A DNA stretch of 64,000 nucleotides, taken from Rhytidiadelphus loreus. Its lineage: Eukaryota > Streptophyta > Bryopsida > Hypnales > Hylocomiaceae. The stretch is taken from assembly GCA_947034895.1 (NCBI GenBank), contig OX344764.1, positions 24,490,001-24,554,000 on the forward strand, read 5' to 3'. Shown piece after piece: positions 15,801 to 27,927 of this stretch (the first letter of the stretch is position 1; every line of letters begins with the position of its first letter). The position numbers and the translations under genes were made by a program. The notes beneath the pieces are model-generated. The model was not told where the DNA came from. It was given only the letters and a program-made list of their open reading frames with translations, and searched no databases.

Positions 15801-18800
15801 TAACAGATATTCGAGCACTTTCCATGGCCAATTTTAACCTGAACACAACTCGAGACTTTCCCCGGCCCAGGAGACCTTTCACTACATCACGTGATGCAGC
15901 AGCTTCAGTACTTCCTTTCGTGTCACTTCCCTCAACGACCTTGGCTGGCGAAAGAGGCGTATTTCCAGGAGAGTCACTTATCTGCGAACCAAACTCTATA
16001 AGAGCTACAACAGTAGGACGATTGCAGAAGAAGTCCAGAGTCGCCATTCGTATGGTTATCTGCAGAAGTCAACACAACAATCATATCATTCATTGTAGTA
16101 CACAACCTAATCACTAAGCTCGACGTTATCCCTAAGCCACAAAGAACATAATCCAAATGCATTCTGTAATGACTAGAAAAAAACTCCAGGTAACTGTGGC
16201 CGAAAATCTTAACTACCCGATTTGCGAGTTGAATTTTCTGCGAAAACTGAGAACATATAAATTTTTCTAATACAACGAAAAAATACGACAGAAGTGTCAC
16301 AAATCGATATAGATGCACAGCAAGATATGATCAGTACAGCAACCTCGTATGAACGAATTGCAGTCTAGTACTCCTGAGTCCTGCCAGTGAATGACCCAAA
16401 TCTGCACCTCTACATGTACCTCACCATCTTCTAGTACACATCTATTCCTCAGATGTGATCTGATAATGCTCGTTTTCCTGAAATACAACCGCAAAGACAA
16501 ATTGCACGGAAAGGGTACCTGTATATCCGTATCATCATAATCTGGTGAGTCTATTTGTCTGATTATCAACCGCATATTTGCAAAATCGGATACTTCTTCA
16601 TCCGCAGCATCCACCCACATATCCTGCAGAGTTCCTTCCTTGGCAAGATTCATCAAATCCGGCTCCCATTGTCTCAGAGACCTCTCCTGGCTTCGTGATA
16701 GGTCGCTCCTACCCGATGAAAAGAATCGGTGGAAGGATCCATGCTCACTGGATGAAGGGGAACCTGGAACCCCAAATTCCGCCAAGGCGTCGTCAAAAAC
16801 TTCCTCATCTTCCTCATCCTCTTCTTGTTCCTCCAATACCCCAGGGGACAATTTCTCCGCTAGATTAAATTTCATGTCATCAACTTCAGCATCACCAGAA
16901 ATTGATGACCGAACAATATAGCGGCACGATGGAGACACATGCCCTTGCAACTTGTCCTCAATTCTCAACGAGTGCACCTTCATGGTGATCGACGTGTCGT
17001 ACTGACGTTGCAGCACATCCACCTGAAATTCACAAATGCAGACAATTTAAAGTGATGTTTATTCAACATAATTTATGATCAGTAATAGCGTGCTCCAAGA
17101 TCCCTACATATCATTCGATACTAGAACCAAATATGAATCGAGAGTTGGCACCCTGGTGTAACAGATAGCAGCAGGAAAATCACAATCTTGAGAACCAAGT
17201 AGTCAGCGAAAAAAAACTTAATAAGATGTCTCCTGAATTGAAACAAACCACACGTCACATCATAATGAATTAAAAACGCTGCATATTTAGCACATCATTT
17301 GAAGCTATTTTGCAAGATGGCATGACACACTCACAACTAGATTACAACCTGCTAAATGTTACAGATCTCAACAAACAAAACCCAGGTAAATTATTAAACT
17401 TAGAGTCGATATCTAGAATTCCCCAATAAATCGAAGAGCCATCCAACTATCTTACCTTTCCACCATGAGCTTGCAACTCAAGAATGAGCTGCTCATCACC
17501 CAAAGAGGAAGAATCACCGGCATTTGTCTGTGAATTCAAGTCCAAACCACGGAATTCAGTGAAAGCTATATACAGTAATTGATGGAAAGTTCGAAAGTTG
17601 TGCACCAAGGACTAAATCAATTTACATGCTCGAAAGTACGAATTGTGCAGAGATATGTATGGGCTGAGATCCTTGATAGCAGTTACCACCTACCGAGTTG
17701 CTTAGAGAAATCCTTAACTCCTGAAGAAAGCCCATCACAAAGAGTTGAGGTCGTTTAGCAGGCTCAATCGGTTGCAACTCTTGGTCCCCTTCCTCAATTT
17801 CCTTCTCAACACCACGGTCATCACGATCGTCTTCGTCTTCGTCACTTGATTCTGAGGGAATTGATAAAAGTGGCGCCTGCATACAAAAGAGTAGGTTGTA
17901 GGTTGTAAGTAACGTTTAACGGTATAAGTGGACCAGTTTGTCATTGTTGAGTACCAACAGGTTCAGGACACTGGTAGTCAGCAGTCCATACAGGCCTCAA
18001 CCAAATGCAAGACCTGACGTAGAAATAAGCTGTTGTGGACAGAATAGAGATATATGAACGAGATATGATGATTCTTGGAACTTACAGAGGCCTTATATGT
18101 AGCGAGAGCTAGGTAGTACTGCCATGCACCCTTAAGGTCTTCACTCTTCACTTGCAAGATTAGAGCACTTGAGGACTCGACAACCTGAATAACCATAACC
18201 ATATGAAATTCCACGACTCTACCATTGATGGACACACATAAGTAAAATCCCTATGCTGCCAACTGTACAATAAAAGTGCAAGCAGGACATTATAAAGGAT
18301 GCCTTGGAAGGAAGTAGGAGTATCTCTGCGATGGTAAACAAAGATTTTGTCATGATTAACGAAAAATTCTTCTCTCTGCAGACGAGTGCAAAAGATTACC
18401 AGATGAGTTTAAAGATATTACCTTCTGAATTTCAACACCTCGATGGCAAATGGCAAATACGTTCTCAAAGTTACCAATTTGGGCAGAGGGCACTTCCATT
18501 ACCTGCTTTCCAGTCACACTGAGCAACCTCAAGCAATGAGCTTTGGCTTCGTATCAAGAGTAGATATGAAAATGATCTATCAATCAAGAAGTTATAATGA
18601 CCTGCCACCTATTTTGCATAGAAACTGACAGAAGAAAACGGAACAGCATCTGTCAAAACACACTCGCTATTTACCAAAGCATTAGTGCATGGTAGACGGG
18701 GATCAAAATACCTGATACACCTCTGATAAGAATGCGCACTTTCTGACTCCAATATGTACAAATATGTCCCAGCAAGAATTGCTCTACAAGGTTGCCACTC

Positions 18801-21800
18801 AGCTACTGTGCTCCCTATACCCTGCATAATTCACAGAACAAAACAAGATGTTAATTGAAACATTTATTAATACAGGTATGGCATATGAGATAGTGCTTAC
18901 TGTGCTGAATCGTCGATGTCCATTTTGATGCACAGATACTGTGAGCTTCTAGTATCCGATTTTCCCAAGAAGATTATCAGACTCACCCCCCAAATTAAGA
19001 GTCGTGCATCCCCTGAATAATCTGAACGCTGCCATGGCACCGCCGTTCCTGTCTCTGGAGAGTCGTCTGGCACGTTGTCAGCACCTCCGATTGCACTAAG
19101 AACAGACATAAGTCGGTGATACCTTGCAGGTGAAAAATGTATGCCAAGGTGTGGCACCTTAATTGCCAGTCTAGTGGATGGGTAATTTGGATGTGGTACA
19201 CGGATCTGCACAAGTGAAACGGTTTTCATTGCATTGGAACTCTTTAGCAAAATCTCTCGTCGTAAGAAAGATATCTTTGGCAAAATCTTTGGCAAACCTA
19301 ACTCCGTGAGAAAACAAAGTCAAGGCTTGTGAGAACATTGCCACCCAACTAGTGATCCTAGAGTGGATATCGCCGAAAAATTTGAATTTATTCAGTTCAT
19401 GGTCAAAGCCAGATCTCTCATTGTAGGGTCAACATCCTCGGCATTACAGGCAGGCAAGCGCAAATATGCAAGAGTGTGTGGTTGAAGTCCCAAGTACCAC
19501 AAGCATTCCAAAAGTACCTGGTCCAGAACAAGCGACATTCCACACGGGTCCAATACTGGAAGAATTCCGTTATGGCTTGACTTCTCCACATCAGTGTCTG
19601 TGTTTGGAGACACTCCACCAGACAGCAGCGATGCAGAGGACAAGGAAGCGATCTCAGACCACTGGAAGTCTCTGTCAACCACAAATGCTGATATCTCCTT
19701 TCCAGTGATAGAGAATCGAGAATACATAGTTGACTTTGCGATATCAATGTCCTGGTTACCGTCCTGTATACCACAACACTGAACAATAAGACACACCAAA
19801 CTAGCGCCAGGTACAAGATAGCTGCATTAAACGGAAGTATAAGGTAGGATAAATAGAACGAGACGAAACTAAAAATGTAGAAAGATGCTCAAAAAGATGC
19901 ACTGGATGCTCGTCACCAGATCCCCAAAATTTTGTAAGGTGATTGCAAATTTTATTGACAAAACAAAACATCAAATACAAGTTCTTGAACCCCAAATTAT
20001 TCTACGGACATCATCTTGCCATCACGATCGCTTGTAGTGCTGACATACACTCCCAACTTCGTTCACAAAGGCTCAAATATATAAATATGAATAAATTTTA
20101 ATACAGAAGACTACTTGCAACTTCCATCAATGTCAAAAAGGTTCAGAGATACCAACACCGTAGCTAGAGGCTCCACGTTTTGGGAGAGTCACATGTAATG
20201 CACTGGCAAAGCAATGCAAACAGTAAACTTCAATATATAGAGTCCAATGATCACAACTTCTAGTCAAGATGAATACGAACTTACAGTTGCAGTGTGCAGA
20301 GTGAAATGTCCCAAATCCAGGAGGAGCTGTGTGTCATCCTCATCGCTCTTGCTAGCTTTAGCTGGAATTGAAATCTTTGGAGCATCCAAGTCCAGGTCAA
20401 TAGAGAACCTACAATAAGACACATAGATGAGTGTTGCATAATATACGCAGTAGAGAGAAACTCAATATTCCGCTAAAAGTTCTACATGCAAGTTTATCTT
20501 ATTACAAGGTTAGACTAAGGCACTGCAAAGGTTCACTACATTCACAGTTGCCCGAAAGGGGAACTCAACCATTGTCCATCTAGAATCAGCATTAAACCAG
20601 TTGTCAAATGCTTACACGAAGTCTTTCATAGTGATTAGGGCATATAGGCATCCGCAAACATTTTTCTAAGGGACGTCCTGAAGCATTGAAACGTAAGGTA
20701 AACTGAAAATGATCTGAACGTGAAAACATTCAAGCATCAACAGCATGAATCTGGTACTATTTAAGATCAGCCTGATTGCCAGGAGCACGGTAAATTTTCA
20801 CAAAAGACGAAACGTTGTGCCACATGGTCAATTCTGCTGAAAAAAAACAGTAAGAAAACGGTGGAAACCGACGTACCTGCTTTGCTGCTCAAGCGCTTGT
20901 TGCAATTGTTCCTGTGCTCGACGTGTGACTTCCTCCAGCTTATTCTACAAATAGAGAGCCAAAAGACCTTGAGCAACAATCCTAAAGATGATAGAAGGAG
21001 GATCTATTGCTAATCTCGAGCACAAAACAAGGCAACGTGCACGCGTTGTGGGACAGAAATTGACCTTTTTGTGACAAAGATAATCTATAAAAGATAAACA
21101 GGATGCATTTGAAGCTAATCGGTGAACTTGACTGATTTCACGATACGAAACCTAAGTCGATTCGCCTACTGCACGAGGGACAAGTGCCATGGCTTGCAAA
21201 TGTTTATTTTCAGACAAAGACAGAACGGGAGATATGATCAAGCTGTAAATATTAAAACTATCACAAAGAGGGCGTCTATGGGCTGAAGTAGGAAAAAACC
21301 TGCAAGACCGCTGCAGTCTCTAGTGCAACACCAGGACTAAGGGCTTGACTGCTCTTCAGAAACTGAAGAAATCTTTCAAAACTTATCTTCCACACCTGCC
21401 GCATGTAAAGAAGAATACTCTGAGCACAATCTTTGTCGAGCGTGATAATAAACAGTATTTCTCATATGAATTCAGAGTTAACTAGAAATTTCTTTGAGTT
21501 AGTTAAGCGTCCTTTAGCGAATCACTTACATGAAATCTCAAAAAGTACCAAGGCCTTAAACATATATACCAGAAATGATTGCTAAAATGATAGTCAATAG
21601 GACTGGCTATAACCAAGATACCTTAACGTGGCAAGGAGACATGGTGGCAGCTAACTTCCAGTCTAAATTCTCGTCATAAGGAGACTGGACATATGTTGCG
21701 GAAAGAGCATAGTCCCTTCCCTCTCGGCTCACACTCTGTAGGGTCAAGAATGAGTATCAAATGTGAAATCATGATAACCCCCACTTCCAAAGCATACTAA

Positions 21801-24800
21801 ATTATAAATTACTGGGAAAAAATCACATGACCAGCTAAAAAACAGATGAAATCGTTTCAAATGAACTCATATTATTTAGCTGTCAGACATCTGTTGGAAT
21901 CGATTGCAAACAGACGTCCGACAAGTCAATTCTCAACCAGTCATTATTTAGAACAATAAACAATCACAAACATCCGTATTCATATATCTTTAGTATCTGT
22001 ACCTCAATCAGCATTCCTTCAGGAGCAGTAAGGCCATAAAACTGGAGTTTCCCTGCACAAGCCAATGTCTTTGGATATACTTGTGTTCCAACTTGCAAAC
22101 TTTCAAAAGTTCCACACAATATCTCCTTATTTTCACTGTCTAAAACACGAGCTGAGCCCTGTCGAATGTTGACATCAAGGGCCATTTGCATCATATTGAG
22201 CTCTTCGGTTTTCGAGACATTAAGCACATCTTCTCCAGGCTGGTAACTCAATAACTGATTAATTTTGCTCCATTCTTCTTTAGTGAGTTGTCCCGGAGCA
22301 TCAACTCCTTTAGAAGGCGTAGGAGATGTAGGAGTTGGAGAGTCGTCGGAAGGTGGTGGTGGAGTACCACCTTGACTAGAATTTGCAGATCCCCTAGGAA
22401 CCATACACACCCACAAATGAAATTGCAGACAGAATTTGATGAATATATGGAAAGTCAATCCATAAAAACATGAAAGTGAGTAAAGTATGATAAACTCCAC
22501 AAAAAAGTTCCAACATCCCTCGATCAGAAAACTGACACACACAATCCCACAAAGTGATGCAATTAAAATTGGAAAATCAAATACTAATATGTACACAAAA
22601 GTCGACTGTACCAGCCAAACGACCACCAGGAGCTCTTCCTCATTCTTTCACGTTCTACTGCAGCTTCTTTCGATTTCACACTTTCAGCTCTTGCATGAGC
22701 CAACAGCCTGCAAGAGAGGAGGTTCGCATTGCCATCAAGCACTGTAAAATTTAATCATCAGATGCAAATATTCAAAAAACGAAGTGCAGGGAAAGGACTC
22801 GAGAAAGCTATTCGAATAGGCAAAGGACGATAAAAGATCCATAATCGCTAAACTAGATCAGAGATGACAGCTTCACATCTCAGAGGATTTCAGGAATACC
22901 GACCTCCAAAGGAGAATCACTTCAATATCAAGATCCTTTTCCATGTCTTTAATTTCTTGATTATTAACTTTGAAACCTTGTTGCAAGCAACTTGCATACA
23001 GTTGTACATAATTTCGCCTCTTGCGACACGAATCAGCTATGCTTGACCACTGCAGCCGATACCTGAAAAAGGCAGTGGTAGTGCTGATGATCAAATAAAC
23101 ACATTCGACATGTATATGCATAAACGTATTCACACTGGCAGCATACACCGCCATAAACATGTGCAGGGCTCAGCAAATTCGCAAATTTACTCCTCCGTAA
23201 CATGTCAAAACCTATAGTCATTACATGTTTCGCGTATTATGAAGAAGACCCACCAGACTCTAGAATGTTGCTGTAACACAGCTTGACAACCATAAAGCCA
23301 CCAAGCCTGTGCATCTGCTGAAACAGATGCTTGAGGACGAAAGTGGCTGTACTGCAACCTAAGTCGATAAGTGGACACTCCTTCCAAAAGCTTCATGCCA
23401 TCACAGTATTGGGCCTGTGGGATGATAGAAATGCAAGATAATTACTCACATGTATGTGGCACTCAGTATCGGTACAGATGCCTAAAATCCATTTCAATAT
23501 GAACTTCTTTACATTGATGATTAACAAATACCAATAAAAACCAGACTACAGAACAGCATCATGAAACAACTTTGAACAAGGAAGAGGCATACAATTCATA
23601 ACAACTATTCATTGAAATGCCAGCAAGCCACTCACACGCTTGGGCTTAACCTGTTGGGAGAAATACCTCTGAAACTGTCAATGATACAGGCTCCAGTACA
23701 AGCGTCGCTTCCTGAAAAGGGACCTCGGGTTTCCGCTTCTCACGTTTTCCTCGACGGTAATATGTCATAAGACCCCCAACAGGATGCAGCAAATACTGGC
23801 GACCAGTAGCCCACTTAGACAAATACTTATCAGTTGATGCGTCAGTTTTTATGCCCTCCATGAAAACCTGTTACAGATTTGAATTCCATATTCAGATTAC
23901 AGACTAACAACTGGTCGAAGTTAAACTGCTACAGAAAAATAATTGACGAATACCAAGAGACGTTCTCCCATCGATACCTTAGAGGTGTTGCTAAAAACTT
24001 AGGAATCTAATTATCATCCAATCTGTGAAAAAATGATATATTAGAACGTTGTAGACTAATGTGACACACAAGTCCTCATACACATTAGGCGATGAATAAT
24101 TAGTTCAGAATATACCTCCTCCCATTCCCCAGGGGTCATTTCCTCCCATGCTTTTTTCAACTCCCAAGGTGAGCTACCTGGGTCATGGTATACAGCCAGA
24201 CGCTCCAAACGCACGGACTGCAGAACCAGAGTTGCTTAAATAATTAAACTCATTCAAGTTGAACAATCAGGTACAGGACTAGATAAAACATAAGCAAAAC
24301 GCTATTAGCCTGGACCTCTTAAAGAAATTCAAGAACATCCACATATAGCAAAAAGGAGGAAGAGCAAGTTAACACGCAGCACAACTATGTGGCTAGAGAA
24401 AACCACTCGTATTCACTCGTATTCGAGGATCGCTCAATGGGCAAAGGCGTAAAAAGTCAAATACAAAAAAACGCATTGGAATGAGCAAAACATACATTCC
24501 GATTACTTTAAACAAGTCAAAAGTATTTAGGTGGGAGATGCAAACCTTGCGGAGTCTTTCCAAAGCCCCGCTAGTGACAAATGTTTCATGTCCAGACTCA
24601 TCAATAGTCACAGCTGCTAATGTTGCCAACGTAACTCCAGAACAAAACGGGTGCCCAGGGTTACTGCATTCAATGAACAGCTTTACTGACATGAAATTTT
24701 AAGAAAATCAAAATCAAATCCACTATTACTCATTGCATTACATCCAGACACCCTTTCATCAAAATGGACCTGTTTCGCTTTCATGTAAACGCATTTGAGA

Positions 24801-27800
24801 ACAGGACCACGTAAATTCGGAAATATTAGAACTACAGTAAAGCGATTGCCGTGATACAATTGCTTTAGTTACCTAGATGACCACAGATGGACACACTAAC
24901 CCCAGCGAAAAAGAGTAAAGATAGAATAAGTTGATCATAAGAAGAGGTGATAATATGAATCCAATTAGGAAAAATATATCATTATGCAAGTCATTTGGAG
25001 CCTATAGGAAGAATACATACCTCACTGTATCTTCATAACGAATGTGCAAATTGGTGATTGAAATTTTCAGGTTCCCAACAATAGTCGCAATTAGAGAGCT
25101 AAACCAGGTGTTAGAGGTTGTATCCTGCAAGAATTGTCACAAACAGCAATTCACAAAATCGCAAGACTTTTTGAGGAAAAAAAAATTAAGAAAAGAAAAA
25201 AGTTAGAGATGCTGAAATCAAGTATAGTTCCCAAATATTAAACTACAAATTCGTAACACTAAAATTCATCAGTGATTCTCGAATCCTCTGAGATAACTAT
25301 AGTTTTCTGATTCATTAGCACCAGGAAAACATTGTTCACATACGGTTTCTTGAGGCCCAGCTGTCTTGTGGTCCTTCGCCTCAAACATGGCCAATTCAGC
25401 CGCCTGTCAAATCAACAAAAGTTCACATTTTTAAGCTTCACTCATTTACCAGTCACTGTGGCACTTGAAATAAGCTATGTCATTGAGACTTCCTTTCAGG
25501 AGTCTAAAAAGGTATCTACAAAGTTGATCTGCTACATGAATGTCACTGATTCCAGCATGACGATTACATAGGCTACGCAGGTTCCCATAAATAATGTGGT
25601 GCATTGCACAAAGCGATAACGATTATATCACTTGCAAAGGATGAGTCTAACCTCACACTTGCGTCTTTTCGCCTCATACCATTTATCTTTATCGTCTTCC
25701 TGCAAGCACGCACACCACCCTCATTAGAAAATGCAAAAGCGCACATGAACTAACCGATCGAACCCTTCAATTTATCACAAAGTTTTCAAGTTGTCCTCCA
25801 AGTTAACATTTCTTAAATAGTTCCTAAAACAACCAGGACTATCAAAAATAAGAGCAAAATAGTAAGACACATCTGCCAGTGCTTACAGTGAAGGTCCTGT
25901 CATCTTGCAGAGGTTCAGCAAGTATAAAAATGCGATCTAGAAGCACAATTACAGGATCTTTTCCTAGTCGATTCCAAGGAACCTGCATAAACAAAACATC
26001 ATTATTACCTGGTTCCAACATCACAAATTCGTGAAGCACACAACGACTACATGCGAAACCAGATATTACAAGCAAGACGCAAACGTCGAATTCACTTAAA
26101 ATAACGTATAGCATTCCCAAGAATTCGTTCAGTGCAGCTTACCTTTAAAGTAACTGAACCAAGGAATCCAGCTTTTACTGTGATAGGAAGTTTTAGTGCG
26201 TTAAGGGCCTCCGCCTTGAGTTGCAAATCTTTTAAGACGACATCTCCTGTATCATCCGGGTTCACAATTTACCACAACAAGCACACAAAAGATAGTACGT
26301 TCTTGCCTGCCAGTGCAAAATACACAATTGAGAAATACCACCCAATACTCTACACTGCCGACTCAAAACTGCCGACACTCAGATTTACAAAAAAAATGCG
26401 AAAGAGCCATGGTTGAAATGTACAATCCCAAACAGCCCTACGAAACTGGAACAAACTAATTTGAAGTCAAAGGTTTGCATCGAATAACAGCCATATGATA
26501 CTCCATTGACAACCTAATATACCAGTTGTCATAAAAATCGGTCCCCAAGACTATTATGATGGCATTTGGACCAATATTTTTAATAATGTCATCCATGCCG
26601 ATTTTCACGACAAGTCAAGTCACAGATTGGCTAACAAACTGCACAGCTCGACGCTTCCTTTAGCACATTTACTGGAAAACATAGCCAGTCAAGTCATAGT
26701 CTGGAAAACAATCCATGGACAATTAGGCTGTTGAGGACCGATCACATCTTTGACAGTTTCGATATGCAAGACGGATTCAACGTAAAAAGGTTGGTAGCCA
26801 AACCTTGCCAAACACTAATCTTCAAAGCTTCTACTGAGAGACCGCGGACATATTCTCCAAGATAAAGACGAAGAAGATGTAGAACCTGTCAACAAAGAGA
26901 TTTGCAAGCATCGAGATCGTTAAGAGTGAAAATATCGACGCAAAGCACTAGTTCGGTGGGTTTTAACAAGGGAAGACCAACTTCGCACGATCTAGACTGC
27001 ATTCTATCCCCTAATTGAATATGAGATCAAGAAGATAAAGCTCCTCAGACAACTCTTGAAAAGCCTTCAATTTTACACCAAAGATCCATACTTCTGTGTT
27101 GCATCCAGTTTTTCCGGAAGGCTGTCACTAGGTAAGATGCTTTTTCTGCTAAACCTCTCATTAACTCTGCGGCAGAGAAAACGCACTAACGACTAAACTG
27201 AAATGCCATCCCTGGAATTCTTGGGGTCTCCAGGATCAGAAAGCATGATCACTGCGAAGAACGCCAAGGAAATATACAAAATGCTCTTAGCACCCAGTCC
27301 CATTTATAACCCAATACCAAAAGCCCTAACAATCTTCAAACCCTTCCATTAACTTTAAACAATAAGTGCCTCGTCCTTCGTAAAAGAAAATCTTTTCTAT
27401 CCTGGCATAAGCTGAGCCTATTACTACTCTCGAGAGTCGAGATACAACCAATGCAGCAAGCGCGGAAAATTGTGGCTAAACAATATTAGCCACAAAAGAG
27501 TTGCTAGAGTTTCCAGCTTTATAAACACATGCCCGCTGTTTAGGTCAAGCAAGAACATAGTGTCGGGCAACCAAATTCTATGAGCACTAATTTAGAACGA
27601 GTTAATATACAGTTCATATCTAACTTCAAGAGAAGTGCTGGAAGTGAATTAGAGCATGAATCTAATGTCGCTTGCCAATATAAAATTGGGAATTCCAGGG
27701 ATGATATCTACAAGAAAGTGAATGCTTGAAAGTTAGCAATGCGAGCTGTGAGAAGTAATGAAATTGCTAAATGAAGGAGAAGAGAGAGGTAGCAATCTCT

Positions 27801-27927
27801 TGTCTCGTCACGAGGATTAAGAGTACGAATTCCACATTTTAACGAAATGGTGAATTGCAGGAGAAGAGTGAACAATAAAAAGACAGGAATCAACTGAAGG
27901 AAAGGGATTTACGTGAGCCTCGAACAT
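14..27927 (-). CDS. VPS13: VPS13-family bridge-like lipid transfer protein, plant PH-domain type (58 exons seen, 3' end off the window)
   Basis: VPS13 proteins are long hydrophobic-groove rods that move phospholipids in bulk between membranes at contact sites. The start Met is at 27927: exon 1 encodes only MFEAH, and exon 2 continues as VLHLLRLYLGEYVRGLS, the classic chorein N-terminus. Fifty-eight exons join with matching phases to 12060 coding bases (4020 residues). In order they give the chorein domain, an internal PH domain, a repeated WxPxxPxGY region (VPS13 adaptor-binding type), a C2-like segment, the SHR-BD domain and the beginning of the VPS13 C-terminal domain. The layout matches the Arabidopsis PH-containing VPS13 proteins (At4g17140/At1g48090 group, from memory) rather than SHRUBBY. 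The frame is open throughout with no stop or missing block, so the gene looks functional. The missing end should hold the last few hundred residues. Exon lists are given in the part-by-part entries. The least certain borders are the donor near 7417, the acceptor near 3477, the start of exon 19, and a possible missed exon between 2200 and 2592. Confidence 0.95.
984..5211 (-). other. VPS13 part 7: SHR-BD region, exons 49-55, residues 2910-3869
   Basis: Exons: 4675-5211, 3643-4541, 2988-3477, 2593-2682, 2044-2199, 1717-1901, 984-1505. Exon 49 has GLWLAVSPKGPWTGLRS, exon 50 opens with FIEPPLPPGWLWSTDWSID and contains a basic cluster ARRRRLVKQRK, and exon 51 has IVRLFVPYWLRNDASLPLAY. That last string starts the SHR-BD domain, named for binding of SHORT-ROOT by Arabidopsis SHRUBBY. 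Exon 53 has PHTLFVNRLGRRLSLRQ and exon 55 ENRSTTLPIRFRQAG. SHR-BD is part of the lipid-transfer rod in all VPS13 proteins, so SHORT-ROOT binding should not be assumed here. Confidence 0.9.
5603..8351 (-). other. VPS13 part 6: C2-like segment, exons 42-48, residues 2480-2909
   Basis: Exons: 8196-8351, 7931-8094, 7417-7684, 6853-7122, 6342-6548, 5888-5942, 5603-5772. Exons 42-45 complete the adaptor-binding module and give the linker with LYIRKYVDNF. Exon 46 has the strand ELRVNADGNDQDYICYLKLA and the string WNEVFIFELPQK, followed in exon 47 by ALEVLISNQAASGGKG and in exon 48 by VGMVSIPI. This order of strands is that of a C2 domain, although the usual Ca-binding Asp residues are not obvious, so Ca-independent binding is likely (inference). 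The end of exon 44 is uncertain: three GT donors keep the same phase. Confidence 0.82.
8542..11654 (-). other. VPS13 part 5: adaptor-binding region with WxPxxPxGY repeats, exons 36-41, residues 1958-2479
   Basis: Exons: 11554-11654, 10718-11013, 10342-10426, 9890-10210, 9241-9648, 8542-8896. Four related motifs recur: AIWRPRAPSGYLIMGDC (exon 38), CVWMPIAPPGYIALGCV (exon 39), SIWRPIVPSGYAIVGDC (exon 40) and VVWFPVAPVGYVTIGCV (exon 41). They alternate GDC and GCV endings, and each is followed by a short Pro-rich loop and an RxD segment. In the VPS13 family this region is the VPS13 adaptor-binding (VAB) domain, a series of beta modules that recruits the protein to organelles through adaptors with short Pro motifs. 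Which adaptor is used here cannot be read. Confidence 0.88.
12109..17876 (-). other. VPS13 part 4: exons 24-35, residues 971-1957, with acidic tract
   Basis: Exons: 17694-17876, 17456-17527, 16519-17022, 15739-16059, 15354-15485, 14971-15084, 14644-14828, 14197-14305, 13791-13934, 13358-13681, 12489-13133, 12109-12336. Exon 26 holds a strongly acidic stretch followed by EEVFDDALAEF (about residues 1128-1138), which resembles an FFAT motif. Exon 27 gives TIRMATLDFFCNRPTVVALI, exon 28 GWLCDIRDPGAGSLVE, exon 34 VQRPRLLVVVDFLLAVGEFF, all recognisable VPS13 groove strings. Exon 34 is 645 bases. The loops rich in Asp/Glu/Ser (exons 24 and 26) are likely flexible segments outside the rod. Confidence 0.9.
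18086..18821 (-). other. VPS13 part 3: PH domain, exons 21-23, residues about 869-970
   Basis: Exons: 18712-18821, 18422-18518, 18086-18184. The three exons encode a pleckstrin-homology fold: an opening strand GSTVAEWQPCRAILAGTYLY, then ILESESAHSYQRC, a middle strand around EVPSAQIGNFENVFAIC, and a C-terminal helix LKGAWQYYLALATYKAS carrying the invariant Trp. Yeast and animal VPS13 carry a PH-like domain at the C-terminus, whereas this one sits in the first quarter of the protein, as in the plant PH-type homologues. It probably binds a phosphoinositide or a protein partner; no ligand can be read from the sequence. Confidence 0.9.
18987..23867 (-). other. VPS13 part 2: exons 10-20, residues 244-868
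   Basis: Exons: 23667-23867, 23254-23414, 22904-23062, 22612-22707, 22003-22393, 21622-21735, 21300-21395, 20877-20944, 20285-20408, 19518-19763, 18987-19205. Landmarks are YRLRLQYSHFRP in exon 11, MEKDLDIEVILLWR in exon 12, a Pro/Ser/Thr-rich low-complexity insert with PPPPSDDSPTP in exon 14 (about residues 455-475), RFSIDLDLDAPKI across exons 17-18, and IRVPHPNYPSTRL in exon 20. These are repeating groove strands of the rod and match plant VPS13 homologues in order. Exon 19 could instead begin about 18 bases upstream; both acceptors keep phase 0. Confidence 0.9.
24116..27927 (-). other. VPS13 part 1: chorein N-terminus, exons 1-9, residues 1-243
   Basis: Exons (high to low): 27913-27927, 26804-26885, 26143-26246, 25887-25982, 25652-25699, 25344-25403, 25021-25124, 24546-24663, 24116-24217. 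The reading runs from MFEAHVLHLLRLYLGEYV through KISVWQGDVVLKDLQLK and VPWNRLGKDPVIVLLDRIF, which are the most conserved strings of the chorein domain. Later exons give the ITNLHIRYEDT motif. This N-terminal end is the one that in other VPS13 proteins docks on the donor membrane, usually ER. Exon 1 has only 15 coding bases and is followed by an intron of 1027 bases, which makes the start easy to miss by automatic annotation. Confidence 0.93.

Noticed and set aside
22288..22754. Plus-strand frames rich in Arg and Ser opposite VPS13 exons 13-14
   Set aside because: Shadows of real minus-strand VPS13 exons; the Arg run mirrors the Ser/Pro codons of exon 14.
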